The notes under the pieces: generated by a model | What the model saw: the letters and a program-made list of their open reading frames with translations, nothing else | What the model was told of the DNA's origin: nothing | Database searches by the model: none | DNA from: UTCHB3 sp964371075 | GTDB lineage: Bacteria > Bacteroidota > Ignavibacteria > Ignavibacteriales > Ignavibacteriaceae | Direction: 5' to 3' | DNA: 64,000 bases | Assembly (NCBI GenBank): GCA_964371075.1 | Contig: CAYJKN010000001.1 | Location: 434,001-498,000, forward strand | Position numbers and translations under genes: made by a program | Shown: positions 1 through 8,113 of the stretch, piece after piece | Layout: every line of letters begins with the position of its first letter | How positions within the stretch are numbered: the stretch's first letter is position 1

Positions 1-747
1 CATGTTATAAAAACAAAGGGTAACATTTTTGTTGCTGTTAAAAAGGAGTGAACCTGCAATAGGATTACCTTCATGATAGACCATAAAAAGTTTCATCATG
101 TCAGGCATCAACTCGGCTATCCGATAGATATCGGGCAAAGAATGTGTCGGTTTAACATCGTGGCGAGCTTTATTTTCGATTAGAATTGGATAAAACTCGT
201 CATATTTGTCATTTATCTCAACATCCAACCAGTTTTCTTTGAGGGTCTTGCGAATGTTTCTTCTGGTAGTTGGTGCAAATTTTTCAAGAATATCTTCTCC
301 AGGATCAAGCTTGATACAACTTGAGATGTAGTGCAAATCATATTTGAAACCCCTCCAAAGCATTGCAAAATCGAGACTTTGGTTACGGGTTCTCTCGTAA
401 ATATCGGGAGCGGCAGTTAGTGAATAGCCTTTAAATCCCTCCTTTTTCCCAAATTCGATCAAAAGATCAATCATGTCCAGAGCTTCGGCAAATCGAATGT
501 CATTTGTGACTAAGGAACCATAACTTGCACCAATTGGTGATTCGAACATTCCGTCCGGTTGTTTTCTTCCCGGTAACACTGCTTTTATGTTTCCTTTGTC
601 CAAAATCATCAAATGATTAAAAGAAAACTTACCGGGAGTGTGGTAATCAAAAAATATTTGTTTGTGAAATATTGTCCCGTTGTTTGAATTTTCAACAAAA
701 TTATCCCATTTTGTTTTCCATTCGGGGGTATATCGAACTATTTCCAT
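1..747 (-). CDS. FemAB/GNAT-like acyltransferase, 3' end outside window
   Basis: Reading the minus strand from an ATG at 747 gives 249 codons without a stop up to the window edge, so the gene is cut at its C-terminus. The protein begins MEIVRYTPEWKTKWDNFV and has the layout of the FemAB-related / BioF2-like acyltransferases (double GNAT fold): an N-terminal half ending in a substrate-type pocket (GASYGSLVTND) and, near residues 165-180, the TTRRNIRKTLKE motif that is characteristic of these proteins (an Arg-Asn-Ile-Arg-Lys stretch before the second GNAT domain), followed by ENKARHDVKPTHS. Such enzymes transfer an acyl or aminoacyl group, often in cell-wall or polysaccharide biosynthesis; the substrate cannot be read here. 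It lies downstream of the CBM48 gene but is separated from it by a terminator. Confidence 0.7.
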   Translation of the reverse strand, partial: MEIVRYTPEWKTKWDNFVENSNNGTIFHKQIFFDYHTPGKFSFNHLMILDKGNIKAVLPGRKQPDGMFESPIGASYGSLVTNDIRFAEALDMIDLLIEFGKKEGFKGYSLTAAPDIYERTRNQSLDFAMLWRGFKYDLHYISSCIKLDPGEDILEKFAPTTRRNIRKTLKENWLDVEINDKYDEFYPILIENKARHDVKPTHSLPDIYRIAELMPDMMKLFMVYHEGNPIAGSLLFNSNKNVTLCFYNM

Positions 748-860
748 TTTTGCAAACGATTTATTTTCAAAACTTTAAAAATATGAATTTTTTGTCAGAA
801 TCAGGGGTGTTGAGAACTTTTGGAGATAATTTCAAAGAAAGCCGGGAAGATTTATTTAAA

Positions 861-888
861 ATAAAAAAGCCCCGGATAAACCAGGGCC
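861..888 (-). terminator. Rho-independent terminator after the CBM48 gene
   Basis: On the minus strand GCCCTGG, a five-base loop and CCGGGGC form a 7-bp stem (one G-T pair) followed directly by six T and a further T-rich stretch (863-868 as A on the plus strand). It lies about 25 bases beyond the stop codon at 912, so it should end that short transcript and insulate it from the acyltransferase gene. Confidence 0.8.
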
Positions 889-911
889 GGATACATACGG
901 GAGATCAATTA

Positions 912-1229
912 CTATTTTGTGAGATCAAGAAGACCGTTTTGTGCATCACCATAAGGAGTGTCAACAAATCCGTCAGCTTCTGTATCGTTCACCCAAACTT
1001 TTCCATCAAGTACATATCTGAATTGATAAACTGATCCTGTTGGGATCTCAGCAATTAAAGAAAATGAACCATCTTTTTTAAGTTTGCTCATTTGATGTGC
1101 TTCAGCATTCCAATTGTTGAAATCTCCAACCAGACTGGCTGTTTCAAATGATTTACCGGTTTCTTTAGGAATTCTAAATGTTACTTTGCAAACCGGGTCA
1201 CTCTTTAAAAACTGTTTTTTAACAGACAT
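912..1229 (-). CDS. Small glycogen-binding (CBM48 / isoamylase early-set) protein
   Basis: A 105-residue protein made of a single early-set domain of the isoamylase/AMPK-beta type (CBM48). Visible hallmarks are LVGDFNNWN near residues 45-53 and the YQFRYVLDGKVWVND strand near residues 75-90, which form the glucan-binding surface in family members. No catalytic domain is attached, so it probably binds glycogen or a similar glucan in the cytoplasm (no signal peptide). The frame is open further upstream to 1415, but that extension runs through the hairpin repeats; the ATG at 1229 has GAGGT six bases before it and starts right at the domain, so it is chosen. It is monocistronic, with a terminator downstream. 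Confidence 0.85.
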   Translation of the reverse strand: MSVKKQFLKSDPVCKVTFRIPKETGKSFETASLVGDFNNWNAEAHQMSKLKKDGSFSLIAEIPTGSVYQFRYVLDGKVWVNDTEADGFVDTPYGDAQNGLLDLTK

Positions 1230-1317
1230 TAATACCTCAAAAACTGTGTGAGAATAATTTCTTAAAATCTTTGATTCAAATTTAATCGCCTCGAAGACTT
1301 TTTGCAAGAAAAATCGA

Positions 1318-1346
1318 CCGTTCGGGCGTACGACCGAGCTTTTTTT
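1318..1346 (+). repeat. Terminator-like hairpin repeat, copy 1 of 3
   Basis: A 22-base unit starting CCGTTCGGGCGTACGACC and ending GAGC, then seven T. The unit folds as GTTCGG / CCGAGC (six pairs, one G-T) around an eight-base loop that contains the palindrome CGTACG. With its T-run it has the shape of a plus-strand intrinsic terminator. No plus-strand gene precedes it in the window, so a role as a dispersed palindromic (REP-like) element is equally possible. Confidence 0.75.
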
Positions 1347-1370
1347 GGCCATTTTCTCCTCATTTTCTCC

Positions 1371-1398
1371 CCGTTCGGGCGTACGACCGAGCTTTTTT
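1371..1398 (+). repeat. Terminator-like hairpin repeat, copy 2 of 3
   Basis: Identical 22-base core to copy 1 (starts at 1371, core ends at 1392) followed by six T. Start-to-start distance from copy 1 is 53 bases; the sequence between the cores is unrelated apart from the T-runs. Confidence 0.75.
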
Positions 1399-1436
1399 AT
1401 TGCGTGTTCAGTCAACTTTTAGCATAAAATACCTTC

Positions 1437-1462
1437 CCGTTCGGGCGTACGACCGAGCTTTT
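1437..1462 (+). repeat. Terminator-like hairpin repeat, copy 3 of 3
   Basis: Third identical 22-base core (1437-1458) with a shorter T-run of four, 66 bases after the start of copy 2. It abuts the 8-bp repeat array that follows. Confidence 0.75.
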
Positions 1463-1464
1463 AT

Positions 1465-1672
1465 GGAGCTTCAGTGCTTCGGTACTTCAGAACTTCAGTA
1501 CTTCAGAACTTCAGTACTTCAGAACTTCAGTACTTCGGTACCTCGGAGCTTCAGTGCTTCGGTAATTCAGAACTTCAGTACTTCAGAACTTCGGTACTTC
1601 AGAACTTCAGTGCTTCTGAATCTTTGTGGTTCTGAGGTTCTGAGGTTCCGAGGTTCTGAATCTCGGAGGTTC
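1465..1672. repeat. Array of degenerate 8-bp units with inverted second part
   Basis: About 19 consecutive 8-base units of the form ACTTCAGA / ACTTCAGT / GCTTCGGT run from 1467 to about 1620. After a short interruption the units become GGTTCTGA (about 1628-1672), whose reverse complement TCAGAACC matches the first units. The array therefore can fold back on itself as an imperfect long hairpin. Because 8 is not a multiple of 3, one continuous plus-strand frame across it is open, but the product would be low-complexity and there is no credible start; I do not call a gene. The block occupies the gap between the CBM48 gene and the divergent permease gene. Confidence 0.85.
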
Positions 1673-1746
1673 AAAATAACCTCTCTTTAATTGCTCATTT
1701 TTAAGTAAATTTTGATTCTTGTTTCCCAAAATTTTCCAGGATTTTA

Positions 1747-3081
1747 ATGTCAACAAATCAGAAAAAACACAGCCTGGTTACGGCAATCACAGTAACGATT
1801 TCTACAATGATAGGCACCGGAGTCTTCACGAGCCTGGGATTTCAATTATTTGATATAAAATCTGTTCCCCCAATACTTGCCCTTTGGATTATTGGCGGAA
1901 TTATTGCAACCGCAGGAGCACTTACCTATGGTGAACTAACCTCTGCATTCCCTCGCTCAGGTGGTGAATACAATTTTCTATCAAAACTTTATCACCCAAT
2001 CGTAGGATTCTTGTCGGGGTATGTTTCTGCTACTGTTGCATTCGCTGCACCAATTGCTTTAGCCGGGATGGCATTGGGTACCTACTTTGGCGGAGTGGTT
2101 GCAGATAAAACTTCTCCTGACTTTGAGTCCACTAAACTTATGATTGCTCTCGGAGCTGTTGTTCTGATGACAATTATCCATATTATTAAGGTAAGCCTTA
2201 GTGGAAGTTTTCAGAAGTTTATAACTTCTCTGGTGGTTGTTTTGATCCTGGGACTGATAAGTTCTGCATTCATTTTTGGAACTCCTGTTGACCTGCCGTT
2301 CCTTGGATTTGATTACGACTTTAACGCCCTGTTGAGCGCACCATTTGCTGTCTCTCTTATATATGTATCCTATTCATATTCAGGATGGAATGGAGCTGCA
2401 TACATTACAGAGGAAGTGGAAAATCCGACAAGAAATGTCCCACTCGCTCTTTTTATCGGCACTATGGTGGTGATGGTATTATATGTACTCTTAAATTTTG
2501 CATTTTTATATTTAGTACCGGTGGAGCAATTACAGGGTCAGATTGATGTTGGTTTACTTGCTGCAAAAAATGTTTTTGGAGAATCAGGAGCTTTAATAGT
2601 TGGATTGTTAATCTCGGTCTGCCTTCTTTCTGCTGTTTCAGGGATGACATTTATAGGTCCACGAGTTACACAGGCAATGATGAAGGATGTAATTCCAAAC
2701 ATATACAACAAGTTTAAATTCCTCTCGCAGGAAGTGCCGGTGGTACCGATCATTTTCCAGAGTCTCGTAGCAGTTTTTATGATCGTCACCTACACCTTTG
2801 AACAGGTGTTGGTTTATATTGGCTTCACACTCAGTCTTTCAACCACGGCTACAGTATTTGGAATATTTATTCTTCGCACAAAATTAAAACATATCCCAAG
2901 AACTTATAAAACTTTTGGTTATCCATTTACTCCCATCATTTTTATACTTTTTGAAATATGGATGCTTACCCATATCCTGATGGATAGACCGATGGAATCA
3001 TTAGCCGGGCTTGCCACAGTCCTTTCAGGTATTGTGGTTTATTATATCGCCAAACATTTTAATAATAAATTCGAAAACTAA
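1747..3081 (+). CDS. APC-family amino acid permease
   Basis: A 444-residue polytopic membrane protein with about 12 predicted membrane helices. The first helix carries the APC-superfamily signature IGTGVFTSLG (residues about 22-31), a discontinuous helix whose glycines bind the substrate backbone, followed by GALTYGELTSAFPRSGGEY (about residues 57-75), the conserved loop after helix 2. It should import or exchange an amino acid, driven by a cation gradient or antiport; the substrate is not readable. An AGGA sequence precedes the ATG by six bases. The lipoprotein gene follows 17 bases later and probably shares the transcript. Confidence 0.88.
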   Translation: MSTNQKKHSLVTAITVTISTMIGTGVFTSLGFQLFDIKSVPPILALWIIGGIIATAGALTYGELTSAFPRSGGEYNFLSKLYHPIVGFLSGYVSATVAFAAPIALAGMALGTYFGGVVADKTSPDFESTKLMIALGAVVLMTIIHIIKVSLSGSFQKFITSLVVVLILGLISSAFIFGTPVDLPFLGFDYDFNALLSAPFAVSLIYVSYSYSGWNGAAYITEEVENPTRNVPLALFIGTMVVMVLYVLLNFAFLYLVPVEQLQGQIDVGLLAAKNVFGESGALIVGLLISVCLLSAVSGMTFIGPRVTQAMMKDVIPNIYNKFKFLSQEVPVVPIIFQSLVAVFMIVTYTFEQVLVYIGFTLSLSTTATVFGIFILRTKLKHIPRTYKTFGYPFTPIIFILFEIWMLTHILMDRPMESLAGLATVLSGIVVYYIAKHFNNKFEN

Positions 3082-3098
3082 CAACAAGGTAACAACGG

Positions 3099-4340
3099 AT
3101 GAACAGAGATTTTTCATCGATTATCAAGAAAATACTTCCACTTAATTTTTTCACATTAGTGGTTATTCTCTTCATTTTTTCAGGATGTGAAAAGACAACA
3201 TCTACCACTCCTGTAAAGGAAGATACCACTAAAACAACCACTTCCACATCAACTGCGGAAGTAAAAAGTGAAAAACTTGATCTCTCCAAGTATGACATGC
3301 GTTATGATGATATTGCCAAAATACTTGGTGGTATCGAAGTAAGTGCCACGTCTTCACTTTTTAAAATTTCAGAAAGCAAAGCCTGGAAAAATCATCAGAA
3401 GTTCTTCACAACCAGATGGGCTGATCTCCAAAAAGATATTCTCGATTCAGTTGAGTATTGGGCTAAAACGGAGTTGGCTGATTTTGATCCTGCTGCAAAA
3501 ACAGTGTTTTATCCATTTGGTGGACCCGATTTTCTCTTTGCTTACGAGTTTTTCCCAAATGCAAATACTTTCATTTTGCAGGGATTGGAACCCGTTAACA
3601 GATTACCGGAAAAGATCGACCCAACTGACGCAAGTTTAAATAGTTATCTGGATGACCTCCAAAACTCTTTAAGAGTGCTCACAACCCGAGGTTACTTCAT
3701 CACTAAACAGATGAATAGTGACCTCAACAAAGGCCTTTTTAGAGGTGTTATTCCCGTGATCCTTCTATTTATGGCAAGAACTGATAACACTGTTCTTGAT
3801 GTAAAATATATTTCCACTGATAAAAAAGGTGATTTCCTTCTTGAAGAAAGTCAACTTCTCGACGCAGATCAGGTTAAAAACGGAGCCAAGGGTTGCGTAA
3901 TTTATTTCACTGACAAAGATCAGAAGGAAGTGAAGAAACTCTACTATTTTAGTTCTGATACTCAGAATAAATCATGGGCAAACAGAACCAATCTTCAAAA
4001 ATTGGTTACCGACAACAAACCATTGATATTCTTCACCAAAGCAGCATCTTATTTGCTCCACGGTCAGGATTTTGCCGATTTAAGATCATTCATCCTTGAA
4101 CATGCAAAATATCTCGTTCAGACCGACACTGGTATTCCTGTGAAATTCCTCGAAAACGGTTCGTGGGACATGACTTATTATGGAACCTACATCAAACCCG
4201 TGACTGATTTCCCATGGGCTTATCAGGCAAATATGAAAACCATTTATAGTGACGCCTCCAAGGTGAAACATATGCCATTTGGTATTTGTTATCGCTGGAA
4301 AAAAAGTGAATCGAATATTATGAAGGGTATTAAGAAGTAG
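3099..4340 (+). CDS. Lipoprotein of unknown function
   Basis: A 413-residue protein with a signal sequence ending in a lipobox (FIFSGC, Cys near residue 30), then a Thr-rich linker and a globular domain. The domain has recognisable conserved-looking blocks such as VFYPFGGPDFLFAYEFF and FILQGLEPVNRLP, and ends in a YGTYIKPV / FPWAYQ region. I know similar uncharacterised secreted proteins exist in Bacteroidota-like genomes but I cannot assign a function. It follows the permease by 17 bases, so the two may be co-transcribed; its lipid anchor places it in the inner or outer membrane facing the periplasm. A strong hairpin terminator follows. Confidence 0.75.
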   Translation: MNRDFSSIIKKILPLNFFTLVVILFIFSGCEKTTSTTPVKEDTTKTTTSTSTAEVKSEKLDLSKYDMRYDDIAKILGGIEVSATSSLFKISESKAWKNHQKFFTTRWADLQKDILDSVEYWAKTELADFDPAAKTVFYPFGGPDFLFAYEFFPNANTFILQGLEPVNRLPEKIDPTDASLNSYLDDLQNSLRVLTTRGYFITKQMNSDLNKGLFRGVIPVILLFMARTDNTVLDVKYISTDKKGDFLLEESQLLDADQVKNGAKGCVIYFTDKDQKEVKKLYYFSSDTQNKSWANRTNLQKLVTDNKPLIFFTKAASYLLHGQDFADLRSFILEHAKYLVQTDTGIPVKFLENGSWDMTYYGTYIKPVTDFPWAYQANMKTIYSDASKVKHMPFGICYRWKKSESNIMKGIKK

Positions 4341-4350
4341 TTTTTGATCG

Positions 4351-4424
4351 GGAAGAATAGAAGAACCTTAAAAACGAAGTTAAAAAAACTTTAATTATTG
4401 GTTACTTCTATTCTTCCTTTTTTT
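4351..4424 (+). terminator. Rho-independent terminator with long stem
   Basis: GGAAGAATAGAAG at 4351-4363 is the exact reverse complement of 4405-4417, extended inward by AACC / GGTT with one bulged A, giving about 17 pairs; seven T follow the stem. The loop is long and AT-rich. There is no T-run on the other strand, so it should end only the permease-lipoprotein transcript and not the converging propeller gene. Confidence 0.8.
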
Positions 4425-4426
4425 AG

Positions 4427-6028
4427 TTATCCGAGGGCGTAAAGATATCCATCTCTGCTGGAGCAATAAACGGTATTATCCCATACAATTGGAGTTGCTT
4501 CAAATGATGTTTCGGGATGGAAGGTATCAAGTTTTTTCAACTTCACACCAAATTCAACTCCAGCAGCATTTTTAGCAGTCTCTCCATCCCCTGTTTTACC
4601 GCGAACAAATTCCATCTGAACTAAATGAAGTCCATTGTAAGTTGCAGCAACTATTTTATTGCCACTTGTAAAAATTGGTGTGCTGATCGAGGGACCAACA
4701 TAAATTTTTGCCAATAATTTGGGAACTGAATATTTCTTTTTATTCAACATATCAAGCGTGGTTTCTCCCGATACCTCATGTTGACTACCAACATACAGAT
4801 TCCCGTCAATCGCAAGAGTTGCCCACACAGCAGGAAAATCGTTGTTAAGATTATATTCATCATTTATGCAAACGGTACCAATTATACCACCCGCCCACTC
4901 CGCAACGTTAGTGTTTTTGGTCGGGAAATACCACTCAACTGATTCATCCGCTGGTTTTGCAGGATTTAATTTCATCACCCCACCACGACCGGGAACATAC
5001 TGTTTTTCGATTGTACAGAGGATTTTATTGTCCTTTGTAACTACTGTAGAACCATCTATATCGGAGCCTACATATAAATCGAAATCGATCTCCATCTTTT
5101 TGATATCCACTCCATATATATGCCCGGCACCAGAGGCAATAAATACCCTGTCACCCAATCTGGCAGGACTGGCTTCGACAACAATATTATTACCATGTTT
5201 TCCGGCATCTGAATCATCGTAAAGTTTAACTTTGCCTAAAACTTTTGGCTGTTTTATTCCATCGAGCATTGCAGCTTCATTCACTTTGCTGCTCAGGAAA
5301 AAACCATAACCACTCTCAACAGCATTAAAGATCATCCCATCACCAAGATACAACGGTGAACTGTCGTTGTCTCTGCTATAACAAACCGACAAAGGCACAT
5401 TAAATTTCCAAATCTCTTTTCCTGTCCTGTAGGAGACAGCTCTGAAGCTTGGGATCACTTTTGAACCTCTTACAGAGTTACCATTTCCTAAACGACTTCC
5501 CTGTAACAGAACTATTCTATCATTCTCAGGAGCAGTGGTGTCGATATAGACCGATCCCCCACCCTTCATGATATCGTCATTTTTATAACGCCAAACTTCT
5601 TTTAAACCATCAGCCTCAAATTTTCTAAGATGATGATCATAAGCACCAAGAACGAGCATTAATTTGCCATTCTCCATGTAAACAGTCGGCTGTCCTGTCC
5701 ACCCTGCACCACAAAATGATTTAGTCCTGCTCCCAACAGTGGATTGTGCACAACCCAGCCGAAATTTTGATTTAATGGAAAGTCTGTTTACATCCCCTTT
5801 GCCATAAAATCTTCTAAATTCATTCCCAAGGAATGTTGACATCAACACTTCGGTGTTCCCGTCAACCCATGGATTAAACACCGGTTCCTTCTCAGTATCT
5901 CCATTGCCATTACCGTTTGCTTTTACTTTACCGCTGTCACATCCAAGCATTGAGAGAGTTCCTGCACCTGCAGCGGTTGCAGCACCGATAATTCCCATTG
6001 CTCTTAAAAATTCTCTACGAGTAGTCAT
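4427..6028 (-). CDS. Tat-exported PQQ-like beta-propeller lipoprotein
   Basis: A 533-residue protein. The N-terminus TTRREFLRAMG is a twin-arginine signal and the hydrophobic stretch ends in LSMLGC, a lipobox, so it is probably exported folded and lipidated. The body consists of beta-propeller blades of the PQQ/pyrrolo-quinoline-like type: repeated aromatic strands such as LKEVWRYK, TGKEIWKFN and the C-terminal VYCSSRDGYLYALG. No quinoprotein dehydrogenase catalytic residues could be identified, so it may be a scaffold or BamB-like propeller. It lies 56 bases after the symporter gene on the same strand and could be the last gene of the thiamine operon, but nothing in its sequence points to thiamine. 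Confidence 0.8.
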   Translation of the reverse strand: MTTRREFLRAMGIIGAATAAGAGTLSMLGCDSGKVKANGNGNGDTEKEPVFNPWVDGNTEVLMSTFLGNEFRRFYGKGDVNRLSIKSKFRLGCAQSTVGSRTKSFCGAGWTGQPTVYMENGKLMLVLGAYDHHLRKFEADGLKEVWRYKNDDIMKGGGSVYIDTTAPENDRIVLLQGSRLGNGNSVRGSKVIPSFRAVSYRTGKEIWKFNVPLSVCYSRDNDSSPLYLGDGMIFNAVESGYGFFLSSKVNEAAMLDGIKQPKVLGKVKLYDDSDAGKHGNNIVVEASPARLGDRVFIASGAGHIYGVDIKKMEIDFDLYVGSDIDGSTVVTKDNKILCTIEKQYVPGRGGVMKLNPAKPADESVEWYFPTKNTNVAEWAGGIIGTVCINDEYNLNNDFPAVWATLAIDGNLYVGSQHEVSGETTLDMLNKKKYSVPKLLAKIYVGPSISTPIFTSGNKIVAATYNGLHLVQMEFVRGKTGDGETAKNAAGVEFGVKLKKLDTFHPETSFEATPIVWDNTVYCSSRDGYLYALG

Positions 6029-6084
6029 ACCATTACTGATTTATTGTCAAAATTGAAACATAAATTTACGAAAGAAAATTGAAG

Positions 6085-7470
6085 TTATGGGTGTCTTTTG
6101 ACTGTTTTTGACAAATAAAAGAGAGACCCTGCGACAATCCCAATTAACATTGGCTCTACTTCAGCCAGAATTGTTCCTGAAAACAGCTCCTCCCTAAAAA
6201 GGAACCAGATCAATCCAACTATTGGCACAAAAATAGTCTGAACGAGTGTAATTGTGCTTCCCAATTTCAGTTTTGGAAAATAAGATCCCGATACCAGAAA
6301 TATCAAGGAAGGGACAAAAAGCGATCCAATGTAATACCATATATCAACGATAGACCTGAATGCAAGACTTAATATGATTGCAATTGTTGTCGCAATCACC
6401 ATGCCTGCAGCGGTAAAAAGTTTCATGTCATATTGATCCCTCGACACAATCTTTTTCATAATATCATTTGAGAATGTAACTCCACTCAAAAATGTAAAAC
6501 TGTTCAGGGTTGTATACACAGTTGCAAAAAGCGAGACCAGGAACAGACCTTTTATTCCTGTGGGGAGGAAATCCCTGGCAAGTGCGGGGAAAGCCGTCAC
6601 AGGGTCTGTCAGATCGGGTAAAAGCGCTCTGGAGAAAAGTCCCGATGTATTGGAGAACAAATCAAATACAAACCAGAGTAGAACAGAAATAATTATTCCT
6701 TTTTTTGCAACATTTTCGTTTTTTGTAGCATATACTCTTTGATGAAATCCCGGATCAGCAATTGTCCAGGCAGCTACCAGATACCAAACGAGCATATAAA
6801 AATACCCTGTTCCCCCTGTTGGAGTCAGATGTGTTGGGGGAAGAGTTTCCTGAAGAAAAGCGACACCCCCATAAGTGATCAACAGATAGACCACTGCTGT
6901 TATAAATCCCAGAAACATAAACAGAAACAAAAAAACATCAACTTTAATGTTTGATTTAAATCCTTTAAGCGAGAGATGGGTAATCAATGCAATTGGAATT
7001 AATAAAAGAGGGATTTCCAGTCCTACTCCAAAAACCGTTGAAATGATCTGAGCAGCAGTTAATAAATAAGGGGCCGGGGAGGTGATTATAAAAATCAGAA
7101 TTGAGGCAACCATTGCAACTTTTCTACCATATTCCACTTCAACTTTTTCGGGAATCGAGAGCAGTCCGGTAGCTCTTATTTTTCCCGCAAAAAGAAATGC
7201 AAAGATCAGTGCAAAAATATAATACGGTAGTCCTTGAGTAAACCATGAGGAGAGGCCATAACGATAGGAATATTCACCAATCCCAAGAATTCCACCATAC
7301 CAGGTGGTTACATTAACGGCTACAAATGTAAACAGCCCCATATTCCTGCTGCTGACAATATATTCATCAGCACTTCCATCCTTGAGTCTTCCGCTAAAGA
7401 AGCCGATCAATAAAGTAATCGATATTACCCCGATGATGATTATCCAATCAATACTCTGTAAAGAATCCAT
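6085..7470 (-). CDS. Sodium:solute symporter (SSS) family, probable thiamine or thiamine-precursor transporter
   Basis: A 461-residue membrane protein with about 13 helices and the SSS-family features ADEYIVSSRNMG (residues about 34-45), the VTTWYGGILGIGEYSYRYG helix and the GLFLVSLFATVYTTLNSF helix that carries the sodium-site small residues in this family. Its start overlaps the end of thiN by 23 bases, so the two are translationally coupled within the TPP-riboswitch transcript. By position it takes the place that PnuT or other thiamine permeases hold in Bacteroidetes thiamine loci. Inner-membrane uptake of thiamine or its pyrimidine by sodium symport is an inference from context; SSS proteins related to PanF have been predicted as thiamine transporters (ThiV) elsewhere. 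Confidence 0.8.
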   Translation of the reverse strand: MDSLQSIDWIIIIGVISITLLIGFFSGRLKDGSADEYIVSSRNMGLFTFVAVNVTTWYGGILGIGEYSYRYGLSSWFTQGLPYYIFALIFAFLFAGKIRATGLLSIPEKVEVEYGRKVAMVASILIFIITSPAPYLLTAAQIISTVFGVGLEIPLLLIPIALITHLSLKGFKSNIKVDVFLFLFMFLGFITAVVYLLITYGGVAFLQETLPPTHLTPTGGTGYFYMLVWYLVAAWTIADPGFHQRVYATKNENVAKKGIIISVLLWFVFDLFSNTSGLFSRALLPDLTDPVTAFPALARDFLPTGIKGLFLVSLFATVYTTLNSFTFLSGVTFSNDIMKKIVSRDQYDMKLFTAAGMVIATTIAIILSLAFRSIVDIWYYIGSLFVPSLIFLVSGSYFPKLKLGSTITLVQTIFVPIVGLIWFLFREELFSGTILAEVEPMLIGIVAGSLFYLSKTVKRHP

Positions 7471-8113
7471 TTTCCTTCACACTTTGTAGGGACCTGATAA
7501 ACAACCCGGCACCTGTTGATGCGGATATTTTGATTTTAGTCGAAACAACAATATTACTTGTGCTTTCCTTTACTCCAAACGGGAGTGGCTCCGACTTTAA
7601 CCTGTATTTTAATCCGGTAGTCGTAAAAAGTGTATCTCGAGTAATTCCATAGATTGAAACTGTTTCACCAACCGTACATTTTCTTTCGATTGTGCCCGAG
7701 AAAGGTTCAAGAAGTGATTCACCACTCACCAGGAAAATGTCAATTAACCCCATAAATTTTACGGTTATTCCGATATTACAAAATGAATGATCGAGGCGGT
7801 CACCGGTTGCACCCATGATCAAACATTTTGTAAATTTCCTTTTTGTGGCGAATTTGATACATTTTTCGACATCGGTATCGTTCTGCCGTTTGTATTTTAC
7901 TATATTCGAAATTCCACTAAAATATTCAAGTGTGGCAGGTTCAATTGAATCAAGATCACCGATAATAAAATCGGGTACCACACCCAACCCTCGAGCAGAA
8001 TTTGCTCCCCCGTCAGCGCAGATTAAAGTGTCAAAACCAGTCGACATAAAATATTGCAACAATTCTTTGGCAGGGGGTCTTCCATTTGCAAGGATAATAC
8101 AACCTTTCGCCAT
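7448..8113 (-). CDS. thiN: Thiamine pyrophosphokinase
   Basis: A 221-residue cytoplasmic enzyme that converts thiamine and ATP into thiamine pyrophosphate and AMP. All the signature motifs are present: ADGGAN (33-38), IIGDLDS (50-56), QNDTDVEK (77-84) and GATGDRLDHS (101-110), which bind ATP, magnesium and the thiamine hydroxyl. Length is typical. Its ATG overlaps the stop codon of the upstream TonB-dependent receptor (TAATG) and its end overlaps the symporter, so the three are one coupled unit. Regulation by the riboswitch at 10568-10648 follows from the layout. Confidence 0.95.
   Translation of the reverse strand: MAKGCIILANGRPPAKELLQYFMSTGFDTLICADGGANSARGLGVVPDFIIGDLDSIEPATLEYFSGISNIVKYKRQNDTDVEKCIKFATKRKFTKCLIMGATGDRLDHSFCNIGITVKFMGLIDIFLVSGESLLEPFSGTIERKCTVGETVSIYGITRDTLFTTTGLKYRLKSEPLPFGVKESTSNIVVSTKIKISASTGAGLFIRSLQSVKENGFFTEY

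Noticed and set aside
1230..1415. N-terminal extension of the CBM48 gene
   Set aside because: It is encoded by repeat DNA, and the ATG at 1229 has a proper ribosome-binding site at the domain start.
1318..1462. CRISPR-like array (three direct repeats)
   Set aside because: Spacers differ in length, the core is a terminator-type hairpin with T-run, only three copies exist and no cas genes are near.
1400..1690. 96-codon plus-strand frame across the hairpin repeat and the 8-bp array
   Set aside because: Product is low-complexity Phe/Ser/Thr repeats generated by the array; start lies in a hairpin and there is no ribosome binding site.
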